Assembly: GCF_003386665.1 (NCBI RefSeq)
Contig: NZ_QTUB01000001.1
Location: 1,798,001 to 1,862,000, forward strand
Reading direction: 5' to 3'
From: Xenorhabdus cabanillasii
GTDB lineage: Bacteria > Pseudomonadota > Gammaproteobacteria > Enterobacterales > Enterobacteriaceae
Length of the DNA stretch: 64,000 nucleotides
The notes below the pieces were generated by a model. It searched no databases, was not told where the DNA came from, and saw only the letters and a program-made list of their open reading frames with translations. Shown here piece by piece: positions 54,570-63,700 of the stretch (within the stretch, counting starts at the first letter, position 1; every line of letters starts with the position of its first letter). The position numbers were made by a program, and so were the translations under genes.

Positions 54570-55703
54570 TAGATCACTTGAAGGGAACTCAGCCCGGTTT
54601 TTGCGATCTGATTAATCGCCAAATCAAAAAAATCCCAAAATGGACTGAGTAATGCCAATCATAGCACCCATACCCCGAAGTGAACGACGTCAGATGAAAA
54701 AATTTATTCATAAAACCCGGGATAAAGATTATGCACGCCGACTCATGGCACTCTTAATGTTACATGAAGGCAAGACCGTTTCTGCCATCTCCAGAACCCT
54801 TCATTGTTCACGTTCTTCGGTTAATCGTTGGATAAATTGGTTTACATTATATGGGCTGGAAGGATTAAAAAGTTTACCGTCAGGAAGACCTGCTATCTGG
54901 AATTTAGCACCACTTTTTAGTTTGCTGTCGTTCTTATTACAGCACTCCCCACAGGATTTTGGCTGTCTGCGTTCACGTTGGAGCATTGAGCTGATTACTC
55001 GAATAATCAATGAATTATTCTGTTTGTCGCTTTCGCAAAGTACGTTCTATCGTTATTTCTGTCAGGTCGGTATTGTCTGGCGAAGGGCAGCACCTACCGT
55101 AAAAAAGCCTGATCCTGAGTATGACGAAAAAATGGCAAAAATCACTGAAGCTTTATCCAACGTGTCAGAACCACATCCTGTTTTTTACGAAGATGAAGTC
55201 GATATTGACCTTAACCCAAAAATCGGGGCGGACTGGTGTCTGAAAGGGCAACAAAAACGGGTCATGACGCCGGGAAAAAATCAAAAACACTACCTCGCGG
55301 GCTGCCTTGACGCCCAAACAGGCCAAGTGACTTATGTCAGCGGTATAAAGAAAAATTCTGATTTATTTATCAACATGTTAAAGGAACTGAATGGCCAATA
55401 TCGCCATGCAAAAAACATCACGTTGATTTTAGATAACTATGGCATTCATAAAAGCCGGAAAGTCAGGGCATGGCTAAAACAAAATCCTAAATTTAATTTG
55501 TTGTTTTTACCGGTCTATTCGCCATGGATAAATAAGATTGAACGCCTATGGCAATCATTGCATGAAACCGTCACACGGAATCATTGTTGTCAGTATATGT
55601 GGCAACTCTTGAAATGCGTTGAAGCGTTTATTAACGCATTTTCATCAGGGCAACAACCGGGAATGAGAAAAATGGGTGTATCACTATTATGAAAACTTAT
55701 TTA
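54550..55703 (+). mobile_element. Intact IS630-family insertion sequence
   Basis: 1154 bases bounded by inverted repeats: left TAAATAAGCTTTCAAAATAG (from 54550) and, on the complement of the right end, TAAATAAGTTTTCATAATAG (to 55703). A TA target duplication is at 54548-54549 and 55704-55705, as expected for the family. It carries a single transposase gene. The left repeat contains the end of the MetAP gene. Confidence 0.88.
54652..55692 (+). CDS. IS630-family transposase
   Basis: 346 residues with no internal stops. An N-terminal helix-turn-helix (about 25-75, TVSAISRTLHCSRSSVNRWINW) binds the repeat ends. The DDE catalytic triad is Asp181 (YEDEVD), Asp261 (LILDNYGIHKS) and Glu297 (YSPWINKIERLW). 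All are present, so it may be active. The last 60 codons are repeated, in decayed form, at 53242-53440. Confidence 0.95.
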   Translation: MPIIAPIPRSERRQMKKFIHKTRDKDYARRLMALLMLHEGKTVSAISRTLHCSRSSVNRWINWFTLYGLEGLKSLPSGRPAIWNLAPLFSLLSFLLQHSPQDFGCLRSRWSIELITRIINELFCLSLSQSTFYRYFCQVGIVWRRAAPTVKKPDPEYDEKMAKITEALSNVSEPHPVFYEDEVDIDLNPKIGADWCLKGQQKRVMTPGKNQKHYLAGCLDAQTGQVTYVSGIKKNSDLFINMLKELNGQYRHAKNITLILDNYGIHKSRKVRAWLKQNPKFNLLFLPVYSPWINKIERLWQSLHETVTRNHCCQYMWQLLKCVEAFINAFSSGQQPGMRKMGVSLL

Positions 55704-55705
55704 TA

Positions 55706-56156
55706 CCCTATGGATCTCAACATAATTAACCAATAAATATCAATTTTTTTATAATTATGTGAATTTTATGCCTTTACTTTATAAGAATAAAAATACTTTT
55801 TGTTTTATTTCTTGCTGCTATCAATAAACGTATATATGTCATTTCATTCTCCGGTGAGTATGGGAATTTTAATTGCTTGAAAGACGATGCCATTGATTAA
55901 GGTTTATGAACAGTGAGCTTATTCACAAAATTAGGCAGGTTTTAATTGCTCTGAAACCACTGACAGAAGGATTCTGACCGCTTAATGTGTTATTCCGCCG
56001 TTGACTCAGATCCTTCTAATATCGCAGCAGGAAGTTTCATATCATAGTGCAGTGTGGCGAGTAGTGTTTCTTCCCTCTGTGATCAGATGACTGGTTTCTT
56101 GAAGTGGAAGTAAAAAGAGTAACTTGCTGTTCGTCTTACCTTAAAAAGGGTGTTTT
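55706..56156. other. IS630-btsT spacer
   Basis: No complete gene. TTGAAAGACGATGCC (about 55878-55892) resembles an ERIC right end. On the minus strand near 56000-56080 a short open stretch (EETLLATLHYDMKLPAA) may be a gene remnant that I cannot name. The btsT promoter must be in the last 150 bases; AAAGGG precedes its ATG. Confidence 0.35.
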
Positions 56157-58310
56157 ATGAACAATAATAAATTTTTAAAACATATTCCCTGGGTAATATT
56201 AGGGATAATTGGGGCATGTTGCCTCGGAGTTGTTGCACTGCGTCGGGGAGAACATGTTAGTGCTTTATGGATAATTGTTGCTTCCGTAGCAGTTTATCTG
56301 GTTGCCTATCGGTATTACAGCCTTTACATCGCCACAAAGGTGATGAAGCTGGATGCAACGCGGGCAACACCCGCTGTGGTTAATAATGATGGCCTGAATT
56401 ATGTTCCTACCAATAAAAATGTTCTGTTTGGTCACCACTTTGCAGCTATTGCAGGGGCAGGGCCATTAGTCGGGCCTGTGCTGGCGGCACAAGTCGGTTA
56501 TCTGCCGGGGACATTGTGGCTGCTGGCCGGAGTTGTGCTTGCTGGTGCAGTACAGGATTTTATGGTGTTGTTTATCTCTTCTCGTCGTAACGGAGCATCA
56601 TTAGGAGAGATTGTTAAAGAAGAGATGGGGCGGGTTCCGGGCTCAATCGCTCTATTTGGTTGCTTCTTGATTATGATTATTATTCTGGCAGTACTGGCAC
56701 TCATTGTGGTGAAAGCATTGGCAGAAAGTCCATGGGGAGTATTTACCGTTTGTTCCACAGTACCGATTGCACTTTTCATGGGGATCTACATGCGGTATAT
56801 CCGTCCGGGTCGCGTGGGAGAAGTTTCGGTTATTGGGATCTTGATGCTGATCGCTGCAATCTGGTTCGGTGGTGTTGTAGCGGCTGATCCTTACTGGGGG
56901 CCTGCTTTAACTTTTAAAGATACTACCATTACTTATGCGCTGATTGGGTATGCGTTTGTTTCTGCATTATTGCCCGTTTGGCTGATCCTGGCTCCACGAG
57001 ATTATTTGGCGACTTTCTTGAAAATTGGTGTGATTGTTGGCCTGGCGATTGGTATTGTGATCCTCAATCCTGATCTGAAAATGCCGGCCGTTACACAATT
57101 TGTTGATGGTACAGGGCCTGTCTGGAAAGGTACATTATTCCCATTCTTGTTTATCACCATTGCTTGTGGTGCAGTCTCTGGTTTCCATGCTCTGATCTCT
57201 TCTGGTACAACACCTAAATTGCTGGCAAGCGAAAAAGATGCGCGTTTCATTGGCTATGGCGCGATGTTGATGGAATCGTTTGTTGCTATTATGGCACTGG
57301 TTGCAGCATCTATTATCGAACCAGGGCTTTATTTTGCTATGAACACGCCTCCTGCCGCGTTGGGCATCACTATGCCTGATTTGCACAATCTGGGAACTGC
57401 GGAAGCACCAATGATTATGGTTGCGTTGAAAGATGTGACCACACAAGCTGCAGCAGCAGTCAGTTCCTGGGGTTTTGTTATTTCACCAGATCAGATTCTG
57501 CAAACAGCAAAAGACATTGGTGAACCTTCTGTTCTGAATCGTGCAGGAGGAGCGCCAACTCTGGCGGTGGGTATTGCCCATGTATTCCATCAGATCGTCC
57601 CGATTGCAGATATGGGTTTCTGGTATCACTTTGGTATTCTGTTTGAAGCGCTATTCATTCTGACAGCTTTGGATGCAGGTACACGTTCTGGCCGCTTTAT
57701 GTTGCAGGATTTATTAGGGAATTTTGTGCCGTTCCTGAAAAAAACGGATTCTCTGATTGCGGGTATGATTGGTACAGCGGGTTGTGTGGGTATGTGGGGC
57801 TATCTGTTGTATCAGGGCGTTGTTGATCCATTGGGTGGTGTCAAGAGTCTGTGGCCACTATTTGGGATCTCGAACCAGATGCTGGCAGCTGTTGCACTGG
57901 TACTGGGTACTGTTGTGCTGATTAAAATGAAACGTACCAAGTACATTTGGGTAACTGTTGTGCCTGCAATCTGGTTGCTGATTTGTACTACCTGGGCGCT
58001 GGGACTGAAATTATTCAGCGACAACCCCAAACTGGAAGGTTTCTTCTTCCTGGCAAAAGAGTATAAACAGCGTATTGCAGAAGGCGGAGCAGAATTGACC
58101 GCGCAGCAGATCAGTAATATGAATCACATTGTTGTGAACAACTATACCAACGCGGGATTAAGTATTTTGTTCCTTGTCGTGGTCTATAGCATCATTATTT
58201 ATGGTATTAAGACCGCGATAAAAGCGAACAAAAATCCAGAACGTACAGATAAAGAAACACCTTATGTCCCTGTTCCAGAAGGCGGGGTAAAAGTTTCTTC
58301 TACGCACTGA
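56157..58310 (+). CDS. btsT: Pyruvate/proton symporter BtsT (CstA family)
   Basis: High-affinity pyruvate transporter of the inner membrane, formerly YjiY. It has 717 residues. CstA-family marks: FGHHFAAIAGAGPLVGPVLAA, GAVQDFMVLF, FITIACGAVSGFHALISSGTTPK and the DAGTRSGRFMLQDLLG segment. The N terminus KHIPWVILGIIGA and C terminus KETPYVPVPEGGVK follow BtsT rather than CstA. yjiX and yjiA downstream give the same neighbourhood as E. coli btsT. There it answers the BtsSR system; no BtsR site was identified here. Confidence 0.93.
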   Translation: MNNNKFLKHIPWVILGIIGACCLGVVALRRGEHVSALWIIVASVAVYLVAYRYYSLYIATKVMKLDATRATPAVVNNDGLNYVPTNKNVLFGHHFAAIAGAGPLVGPVLAAQVGYLPGTLWLLAGVVLAGAVQDFMVLFISSRRNGASLGEIVKEEMGRVPGSIALFGCFLIMIIILAVLALIVVKALAESPWGVFTVCSTVPIALFMGIYMRYIRPGRVGEVSVIGILMLIAAIWFGGVVAADPYWGPALTFKDTTITYALIGYAFVSALLPVWLILAPRDYLATFLKIGVIVGLAIGIVILNPDLKMPAVTQFVDGTGPVWKGTLFPFLFITIACGAVSGFHALISSGTTPKLLASEKDARFIGYGAMLMESFVAIMALVAASIIEPGLYFAMNTPPAALGITMPDLHNLGTAEAPMIMVALKDVTTQAAAAVSSWGFVISPDQILQTAKDIGEPSVLNRAGGAPTLAVGIAHVFHQIVPIADMGFWYHFGILFEALFILTALDAGTRSGRFMLQDLLGNFVPFLKKTDSLIAGMIGTAGCVGMWGYLLYQGVVDPLGGVKSLWPLFGISNQMLAAVALVLGTVVLIKMKRTKYIWVTVVPAIWLLICTTWALGLKLFSDNPKLEGFFFLAKEYKQRIAEGGAELTAQQISNMNHIVVNNYTNAGLSILFLVVVYSIIIYGIKTAIKANKNPERTDKETPYVPVPEGGVKVSSTH

Positions 58311-58362
58311 TGTAATACTCAAACCGATAGCAGAGACATAAAGCTGCATTGGTAATAGCTAT

Positions 58363-58400
58363 CCCCACATAATCATCTTTGTATTATGTGGGGTTTTTTT
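58363..58400 (+). terminator. Intrinsic terminator between btsT and yjiX
   Basis: CCCCACATAAT (58363-58373) and ATTATGTGGGG (58383-58393) form an 11-bp stem, followed by TTTTTTT. It would uncouple btsT from yjiX or lower its expression. Confidence 0.88.
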
Positions 58401-58466
58401 AAGGTATAAGGCTAAGGAATAACTTTTGAAAGAAATAGCTTTTGGGAACAGCGATTGGAGAACATT

Positions 58467-58670
58467 ATGTTTGGTAATCTTGGGCGAGCCGGAAAATATT
58501 TAGGGCAAGCTGCCCGTATGCTGGTGGGAGTTCCTGACTATGACATTTATGTACAGCATATGAAGGATAATCATCCTGATCAGCCTTATATGACTTATGA
58601 AGAATTTTTCCGTGAACGCCAGAATGCACGTTATGGCGGTGATGGTAAGGGTGGTATGCGCTGTTGCTAG
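58467..58670 (+). CDS. yjiX: YbdD/YjiX family protein
   Basis: 67 residues from ATG 58467 ([16 protein letters not shown]), with GGAG 6 bases upstream. Nearly identical in pattern to E. coli YjiX, including [31 protein letters not shown] and the C-terminal cysteine pair. These small proteins accompany CstA-type transporters; YbdD is needed for CstA function in E. coli, so a helper role for BtsT is likely. Confidence 0.93.
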   Translation: MFGNLGRAGKYLGQAARMLVGVPDYDIYVQHMKDNHPDQPYMTYEEFFRERQNARYGGDGKGGMRCC

Positions 58671-58702
58671 CCTGTTAAATAGGAGTTCGATTTGACACAA
58701 TG

Positions 58703-58734
58703 AAAAAAGCCAGCGAAATTATTTTGCTGGCTTA
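58703..58734 (-). terminator. Terminator downstream of the flavoenzyme genes
   Basis: Read on the minus strand, AAGCCAGC and GCTGGCTT form an 8-bp stem (58726-58733 with 58707-58714), followed by TTTT (complement of the A-run 58703-58708). It also ends yjiX weakly on the plus strand. Confidence 0.75.
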
Positions 58735-58788
58735 ATCCTGTTCTTAGAATACTGTGACCTACGATTTTAAGTTAAATGAATCTGGCTC

Positions 58789-60090
58789 TTAAATCGGTTG
58801 GATAATGTTTTTTCTGTTTATTCTGAATGTATGGTTGTCGAACCCGGCTTTTCCACTCAATGCAAGATCAGCACATGCTTTGCCAAATAATGGTGCAAAT
58901 TTAAATGTCCAACCACCTAATGATAAGACAATATTTTGGTATTGATCATATTCCTTAGGTATAAAATCTAATACTGCTGTATTATCCGGTAGATCGGCGT
59001 GTAATGCTCTTGCCATATCAATAGGTGTGGTATCAACTCCTCTCATATAATTAATGACAAAATCTCTGGTTATATCAATATCTAATTCCTTCGGTGCAAA
59101 AATTCTGTCATCCACATCATAAAATTTATGTGAAGCCCAATCTACGGCAAGACGGATAAAACCTTTTCGTGCAAATTCATAACTGGGAAAACCATAGAAA
59201 AGATTACTGTAACCATTTTTAGGATTCTCAAATTGGAAAAACATTGGATAGTTTCTTTCCGGAATTTCTCCTGTTAATTTATAGTATGAGAAACACATGT
59301 CCCAAATGATATAATTTATTTTTATTCCCAGTGATTGAGGTAATATTTTATTAGTAAAAGCATTAGAGGTAATGACTATTTTATCGGCTTTATAGTTACC
59401 ATTAGCTGTTATAATAGTAACACCATCATGACGGCTGGAGATCTTATTCACTTCAGTATATTCAAGAACGGTAACATTATCTGATTCTTTTAAATATTGC
59501 CCCAGTTTCCTTATAATATGTTTGACATCTATAGTAGCATTATCCGGGCTATACAACCCCATGTAATCTTCCGGTAGATCTTTGAATGGGTATTTTGTTT
59601 CTAATTCTTTTTTTGTTAAAATTTCATACTCTTTATTGAGTTTCTTTAAGACCTTTATTGGCCCGAACAGCGTACCCTGTGGTGTATCACCTGTTGCCAC
59701 ACCGAAATTGAGTAATCCGTTCATATACATGAATTTAGAATTTAGTTCTTTTTCTAACTCATGATAAAGTTGTCCTGCACTAAAGGATAATGTGGCATGT
59801 TCAAGATCATCATAAACCGTTCTCCACATTCTGACATGTCCGGCAGAGCTTGAATCTTGTGTACCTAACGTATTTCTCTCTATGAGTAAAACATTTTTCC
59901 TGGCCTTAGCCGCATAATAAGCTGTACATAGCCCAATAATTCCTCCTCCTACAACACAAATGTCATATTTTTTATTATTAATGTATCCGCTTTTATTTAC
60001 TGTGGCTTCTTGTTCATCTTTGCCTAAAGCAGAAACGTTTATTGCTGCTGTTAATAGTGCTGCTGATTTCGTAAAATCATATCGATTCAT
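58789..60090 (-). CDS. FAD-dependent oxidoreductase of the DAO (sarcosine/N-methyltryptophan oxidase) family
   Basis: 433 residues. The FAD-binding VVGGGIIG is at 46-53, followed by the acidic end of strand 2 (LLIERN) and SAGHVRMWRTVYDD, like the His-Arg loop of monomeric sarcosine oxidases. Near the C terminus GGWTFKFAP matches the FKF active-site segment. The cysteine that carries FAD covalently in that family appears replaced (RALHADLPD), so flavin is probably non-covalent. The N terminus, NRYDFTKSAALLTAA, has the layout of a Tat signal (RRxFLK) but the second Arg is Tyr; export is therefore uncertain. AT-rich. Likely cotranscribed with the larger oxidase upstream. Substrate unknown. Confidence 0.78.
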   Translation of the reverse strand: MNRYDFTKSAALLTAAINVSALGKDEQEATVNKSGYINNKKYDICVVGGGIIGLCTAYYAAKARKNVLLIERNTLGTQDSSSAGHVRMWRTVYDDLEHATLSFSAGQLYHELEKELNSKFMYMNGLLNFGVATGDTPQGTLFGPIKVLKKLNKEYEILTKKELETKYPFKDLPEDYMGLYSPDNATIDVKHIIRKLGQYLKESDNVTVLEYTEVNKISSRHDGVTIITANGNYKADKIVITSNAFTNKILPQSLGIKINYIIWDMCFSYYKLTGEIPERNYPMFFQFENPKNGYSNLFYGFPSYEFARKGFIRLAVDWASHKFYDVDDRIFAPKELDIDITRDFVINYMRGVDTTPIDMARALHADLPDNTAVLDFIPKEYDQYQNIVLSLGGWTFKFAPLFGKACADLALSGKAGFDNHTFRINRKNIIQPI

Positions 60091-60295
60091 CCGTATTCTC
60101 CAATTTTAATCATTGTTAAATTTTTATTCTTACCAATCATAAAACCAGACACAGACTGCACGCTAAAAACAAACACTATCATCCATAATGCGATTTTCTA
60201 TGAATAAGTACATCATTAATTATGAATGATGACAGACTAATTTTATTGATAAGAATATCTTTTCCATTTTAAAATATATTGAGTATATAGAGTAA

Positions 60296-62053
60296 TTATC
60301 TTCCTAAATAATATTTTTTATCTAACCATTCCGGCCAATTCAGATAAAAAGTTTCTTGTAGTAATCGCTCCGCTACGCAAAATGCTCCTTCAGTCCAACC
60401 CTGATCGCCTGAGTATGCTTCTCCTATAATATGTACAGATTCATTTTTTATTGGGTGCCTCATAAAAGGCATAACTTCTTCTACTGATACACCGGCTTGC
60501 CAGGCATGATATCCGCCTCCGTATGGATCTTGAGACCAATCTTTGATCCTTGCGATATAAGGTGGTGGAATATCTATACCATGTAATTCCTTAACTTGAA
60601 GCATTGCTTCTTCGACTAAATGTTTAGGAACGGGATCACCGGGCAGGGGAAACTCTTTAATTTTCTCTTCTGAAACTATAGTGGTTTCACGAGGTTCATA
60701 GATAAATTTTTTATCTTTTATTCGCATGAGCGCTTTCCAGAATGTGACTGTCCTCATATCGTTATAGCTGGATAAAAATAATGAATGAGAATTTTTTTGA
60801 TCCGTACCAAAATAGTAACATTGCCGGATAGGTAAATCAGTGATTGATGCTCCTGATTTGGTTTTAAACTGTTTAGTCCACCAAGGATATTCGAATCCCA
60901 TTAATAATTTTAGTGCCGGTTCAGAAATAACCGAGTCAATATTTTTGTGTAATTCTTTGGATAAATTTTTATTAAAGAAGAAATTTTTTTGATCTAAGAG
61001 ATTAAGAGAGCGTTTTGGCATTGCCAGGATAATAGTATCAGCGTTTACTGTCCAATAAGTTTGATTATTTTCATTCCTAAATTTTAATGAATAACGTCGG
61101 CTCCCTTTATTATTATGTTTAAAGGTGATTAAGGTATTCTTTAGCCAAAGTTTAGCACCATTTTGGTTTGTATAAGCTTTTGCTAAAGCATAAGCTAATT
61201 GATCATATCCATTTTTAATGGTTCTATATTCTGTATCAGCTTGTGTAAAGTCTCCTATCATGTAAGACATGGATTCAGCAGCATTCCAATTCATTGTATT
61301 TGAATAGTATCCTCCGGCATCAGATAAAAAATTATAGCCTTCTTGTCCGATTTGATCTTTAATTAAATTCCAAAATCCAATGTCTTTGACTTTCATTTCG
61401 TGATACGGGCTTCCTTTTTTGAGATAGGTTATATTCTTTTTAATAACATCCCACTGGCGCAGGCTTATTTTAAATTTATAGTCATATTTATTTGTTTTTT
61501 CAATAAGATCACCATAATTTTCCCTGAACCAGGGATCTGCAACTAAGACATCATATATAACTTTATTAAATAATTGAGAGGCACTATAACCTTTACTATT
61601 ATCGTCCAGGAAGTAACGAGTTTTTAAGATCTTATCCTTATTTTGCATTTTAGACCATAAATCAGCTTTGAAACGTTGCCCTCGTAAATAGAAAAAATTA
61701 TTTGGTGAATCACTCCCTGGAAATAGTTCGTAATTTAATTTAAAAACATCTTCAATTAAGGATGCAGTAATTTTTTGTGAAGAGAGGTAGCGCATACCAC
61801 CTAATTCACTGATAATATCCATACCGGGTAAGTTAACCGAGAGTAATCTTCCTCCCACAAGATCGTTTAAATCAAATATATGAGCGGTGGACGGAGAATG
61901 TGAATTGGCAGAATGTTGTCCGGTTAACAGGCGATACCCTGCATATAAGCCAGATACACCAGCACCGATAATTGCTATATCAATTGATAATCCTTCTTGA
62001 ATATCAATACTATGAGGAATTTGACCCATTTCAATTCTTTTATCTTTTTTCAT
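60296..62053 (-). CDS. Flavin-containing amine oxidase / L-amino-acid oxidase-like protein
   Basis: 585 residues. The Rossmann motif IAIIGAGVSGLYAGYRLL is at 27-44, then LVGGRLLSV and SELGGMRY (the GG-R and E-x-G-x-R pattern of amine oxidases), YSNTMNWNAAESM, and at the C terminus IIGEAYSGDQGWTEGAF, which holds the FAD and substrate aromatic cage. The size and pattern fit bacterial L-amino-acid oxidases, which yield a 2-oxo acid, ammonia and H2O2. The N terminus has no signal peptide. AT-rich and opposite in strand to its btsT/yjiA neighbours. A 205-base gap, with no gene, precedes the DAO-family gene. Exact substrate cannot be told. Confidence 0.78.
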   Translation of the reverse strand: MKKDKRIEMGQIPHSIDIQEGLSIDIAIIGAGVSGLYAGYRLLTGQHSANSHSPSTAHIFDLNDLVGGRLLSVNLPGMDIISELGGMRYLSSQKITASLIEDVFKLNYELFPGSDSPNNFFYLRGQRFKADLWSKMQNKDKILKTRYFLDDNSKGYSASQLFNKVIYDVLVADPWFRENYGDLIEKTNKYDYKFKISLRQWDVIKKNITYLKKGSPYHEMKVKDIGFWNLIKDQIGQEGYNFLSDAGGYYSNTMNWNAAESMSYMIGDFTQADTEYRTIKNGYDQLAYALAKAYTNQNGAKLWLKNTLITFKHNNKGSRRYSLKFRNENNQTYWTVNADTIILAMPKRSLNLLDQKNFFFNKNLSKELHKNIDSVISEPALKLLMGFEYPWWTKQFKTKSGASITDLPIRQCYYFGTDQKNSHSLFLSSYNDMRTVTFWKALMRIKDKKFIYEPRETTIVSEEKIKEFPLPGDPVPKHLVEEAMLQVKELHGIDIPPPYIARIKDWSQDPYGGGYHAWQAGVSVEEVMPFMRHPIKNESVHIIGEAYSGDQGWTEGAFCVAERLLQETFYLNWPEWLDKKYYLGR

Positions 62054-62370
62054 AGGATATCTCTCTTAATTAAGATAAATAGTATTTTCCTTGAATCATT
62101 TTTTAATACCAAACTGTGAGAGTTAATAACTTTTTTAGATATTTTTTTAATGGGGAATAATTTGTATAATGTATCTTAGATTACCTCCTGCTATGAACGA
62201 GAGCATAATATAATTTTCATAAATGCTAAAGTAACTGGATTAATCTGATTATTTAAATTGTATGTGATTGTTTCTTTATTAATTGTGGTTAGGATGATTA
62301 GCTTAGACAATAATATTTTGCTTTTTTCATAAAAATCAAATCAGAATAATAAAGTTACATACTATAAATT
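62054..62370. promoter_or_regulatory. Upstream region of the flavoenzyme genes
   Basis: Very AT-rich; no gene. It should contain the minus-strand promoter. No convincing -35/-10 pair or operator was recognised. Confidence 0.35.
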
Positions 62371-62619
62371 TTAAGACACAAACAACAAAGCTGTAATTTG
62401 AAAGATGACAGGTATATCATGGAATAGTTTTTTACTATGTAGCATATCAGCCAATAAATAATCATGAACGATATATTGTCGGTGAAAGTTATCGACGTTG
62501 TTGCCGAATTCTTCTAAAGTATACTCATCTAAGGTTATCCAATGTTTTTTCTCTGAAAAACTTTGAACATAATTCAGAAACTTAGTTTTTTTAACGTTTT
62601 CAGATGAATAGGAGAAAAA
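62371..62619 (-). pseudogene. Unrecognised gene remnant ending in an ERIC-like half-repeat
   Basis: The minus-strand frame is open for 82 codons between stops, with no usable start near its beginning. It reads, in part, KKHWITLDEYTLEEFGNN and FHRQYIVHDYLLADML, a plausible soluble-protein composition. The last codons (DIPVIFQITA) derive from a sequence like an ERIC end (AATTTGAAAGATGACAGG at 62395-62412). Probably the piece of a gene cut by that repeat. The family is not recognised. Confidence 0.35.
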
Positions 62620-62645
62620 CTATTATAATGAAGCAGGAAACGAAA

Positions 62646-63600
62646 ATGAAACCTATATCTGTCACGATCCTAACGGGCTTTTTGGGAGCAGGTAAGACAA
62701 CATTATTGCAGCATATTCTTAATACTGAACATGGTTATAAGATTGCTGTGATTGAAAATGAGTTTGGTGAAGTCCCTATTGATAATGAATTGATTGGAGA
62801 TAGGGCGACTCAGATTAAGACATTAAGCAATGGTTGTATTTGTTGCAGTCGCTCAAATGAGCTGGAAGATGCTTTACTGGATTTATTGGACGGCCTTGAT
62901 AAAGGTCAGTTCATTTTTGATCGGCTGATTATCGAATGTACAGGGATGGCCGATCCTGGCCCAATTACTCAGACATTTTTTTCCCACGAAATTTTGTGTC
63001 AGCGTTTTTTTACTGGATGGCATTATTACATTGGTGGATGCAGTACATGCTGAACAACAACTGGATCGTTTTTCCATTGCTCAGGCACAGGTTGGATATG
63101 CCGATAAAATTTTATTAACGAAAACGGATGTCGCTTCAGAAAATGATGCACTGGCAGAACGGTTACAGAGAATTAATGCCAGAGCGCCAATTCATAAAGT
63201 GGTACATGGGGAAGCTGACTTAAGTTTATTGTTCGATCTGGAAGGTTTCATGTTGAATGATAAATTGACCGTTTCAGTACCGACTTTTCGCTTCGTGCCC
63301 GGGCAGCAAAACAATATCCAGTCTGTCGTTGTCAACCTGACTCATCCTGTTGAATTTAATGAAATTTCAAATCTTATGGAAGAGTTGTTACTGAATTTTG
63401 CTGACAGTTTACTGCGTTATAAAGGTATCCTTGCCATTCAAGGAGAGCCACGTAGATTATTGTTTCAGGGAGTTCAACGCCTATATAGTGCAGATTGGGA
63501 TCGCGAATGGTGCGATGATGAACAGCGGCATAGTGTATTGGTTTTTATTGGAATGGATCTACCAGAGCAGAAAATCAGAGAAAAATTTGCGCAATTATAG
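62646..63600 (+). CDS. yjiA: CobW/COG0523-family GTPase YjiA, one-base frameshift
   Basis: YjiA is a metal-binding GTPase of the G3E family. From ATG 62646 (AGGA 7 bases upstream) it reads MKPISVTILTGFLGAGKTT with Walker A GFLGAGKTT, the metal motif CICC (NGCICCSRSNELEDALL) and ECTGMADPGP. At a run of seven T (63005-63011) the frame is lost; with one T removed the sequence reads QRFLLDGIITLVDAVHAE and continues with LLTKTDVA to the stop at 63598-63600, about 317 residues, as in E. coli. In E. coli it directly follows yjiX; here about 4 kb of opposite-strand flavoenzyme DNA lies between. Confidence 0.9.
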
Positions 63601-63658
63601 TTGATACTTGTCTTATTGTTTAACTGGATAGCCAAATTGAGATACGGGCTTTTCATTT

Positions 63659-63700
63659 AACTTAAAAAATGAAGGGGGGATTCCCTTCATTTTTTAAGTT
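63659..63700. terminator. Long bidirectional hairpin after yjiA
   Basis: AACTTAAAAAATGAAGGG (63659-63676) and its perfect complement CCCTTCATTTTTTAAGTT (63683-63700) form an 18-bp stem with a 6-base loop. The A/T-runs are within the stem. It is probably the yjiA terminator. Confidence 0.8.

Noticed and set aside
53242..55703. Composite transposon carrying map
   Set aside because: The left IS copy lacks its left end and most of its transposase, so it cannot form a complete composite element now; recorded as remnant plus intact IS.
56157..58310. cstA as the name of the transporter
   Set aside because: N- and C-terminal sequences and the yjiX/yjiA neighbours fit BtsT (YjiY) rather than CstA.
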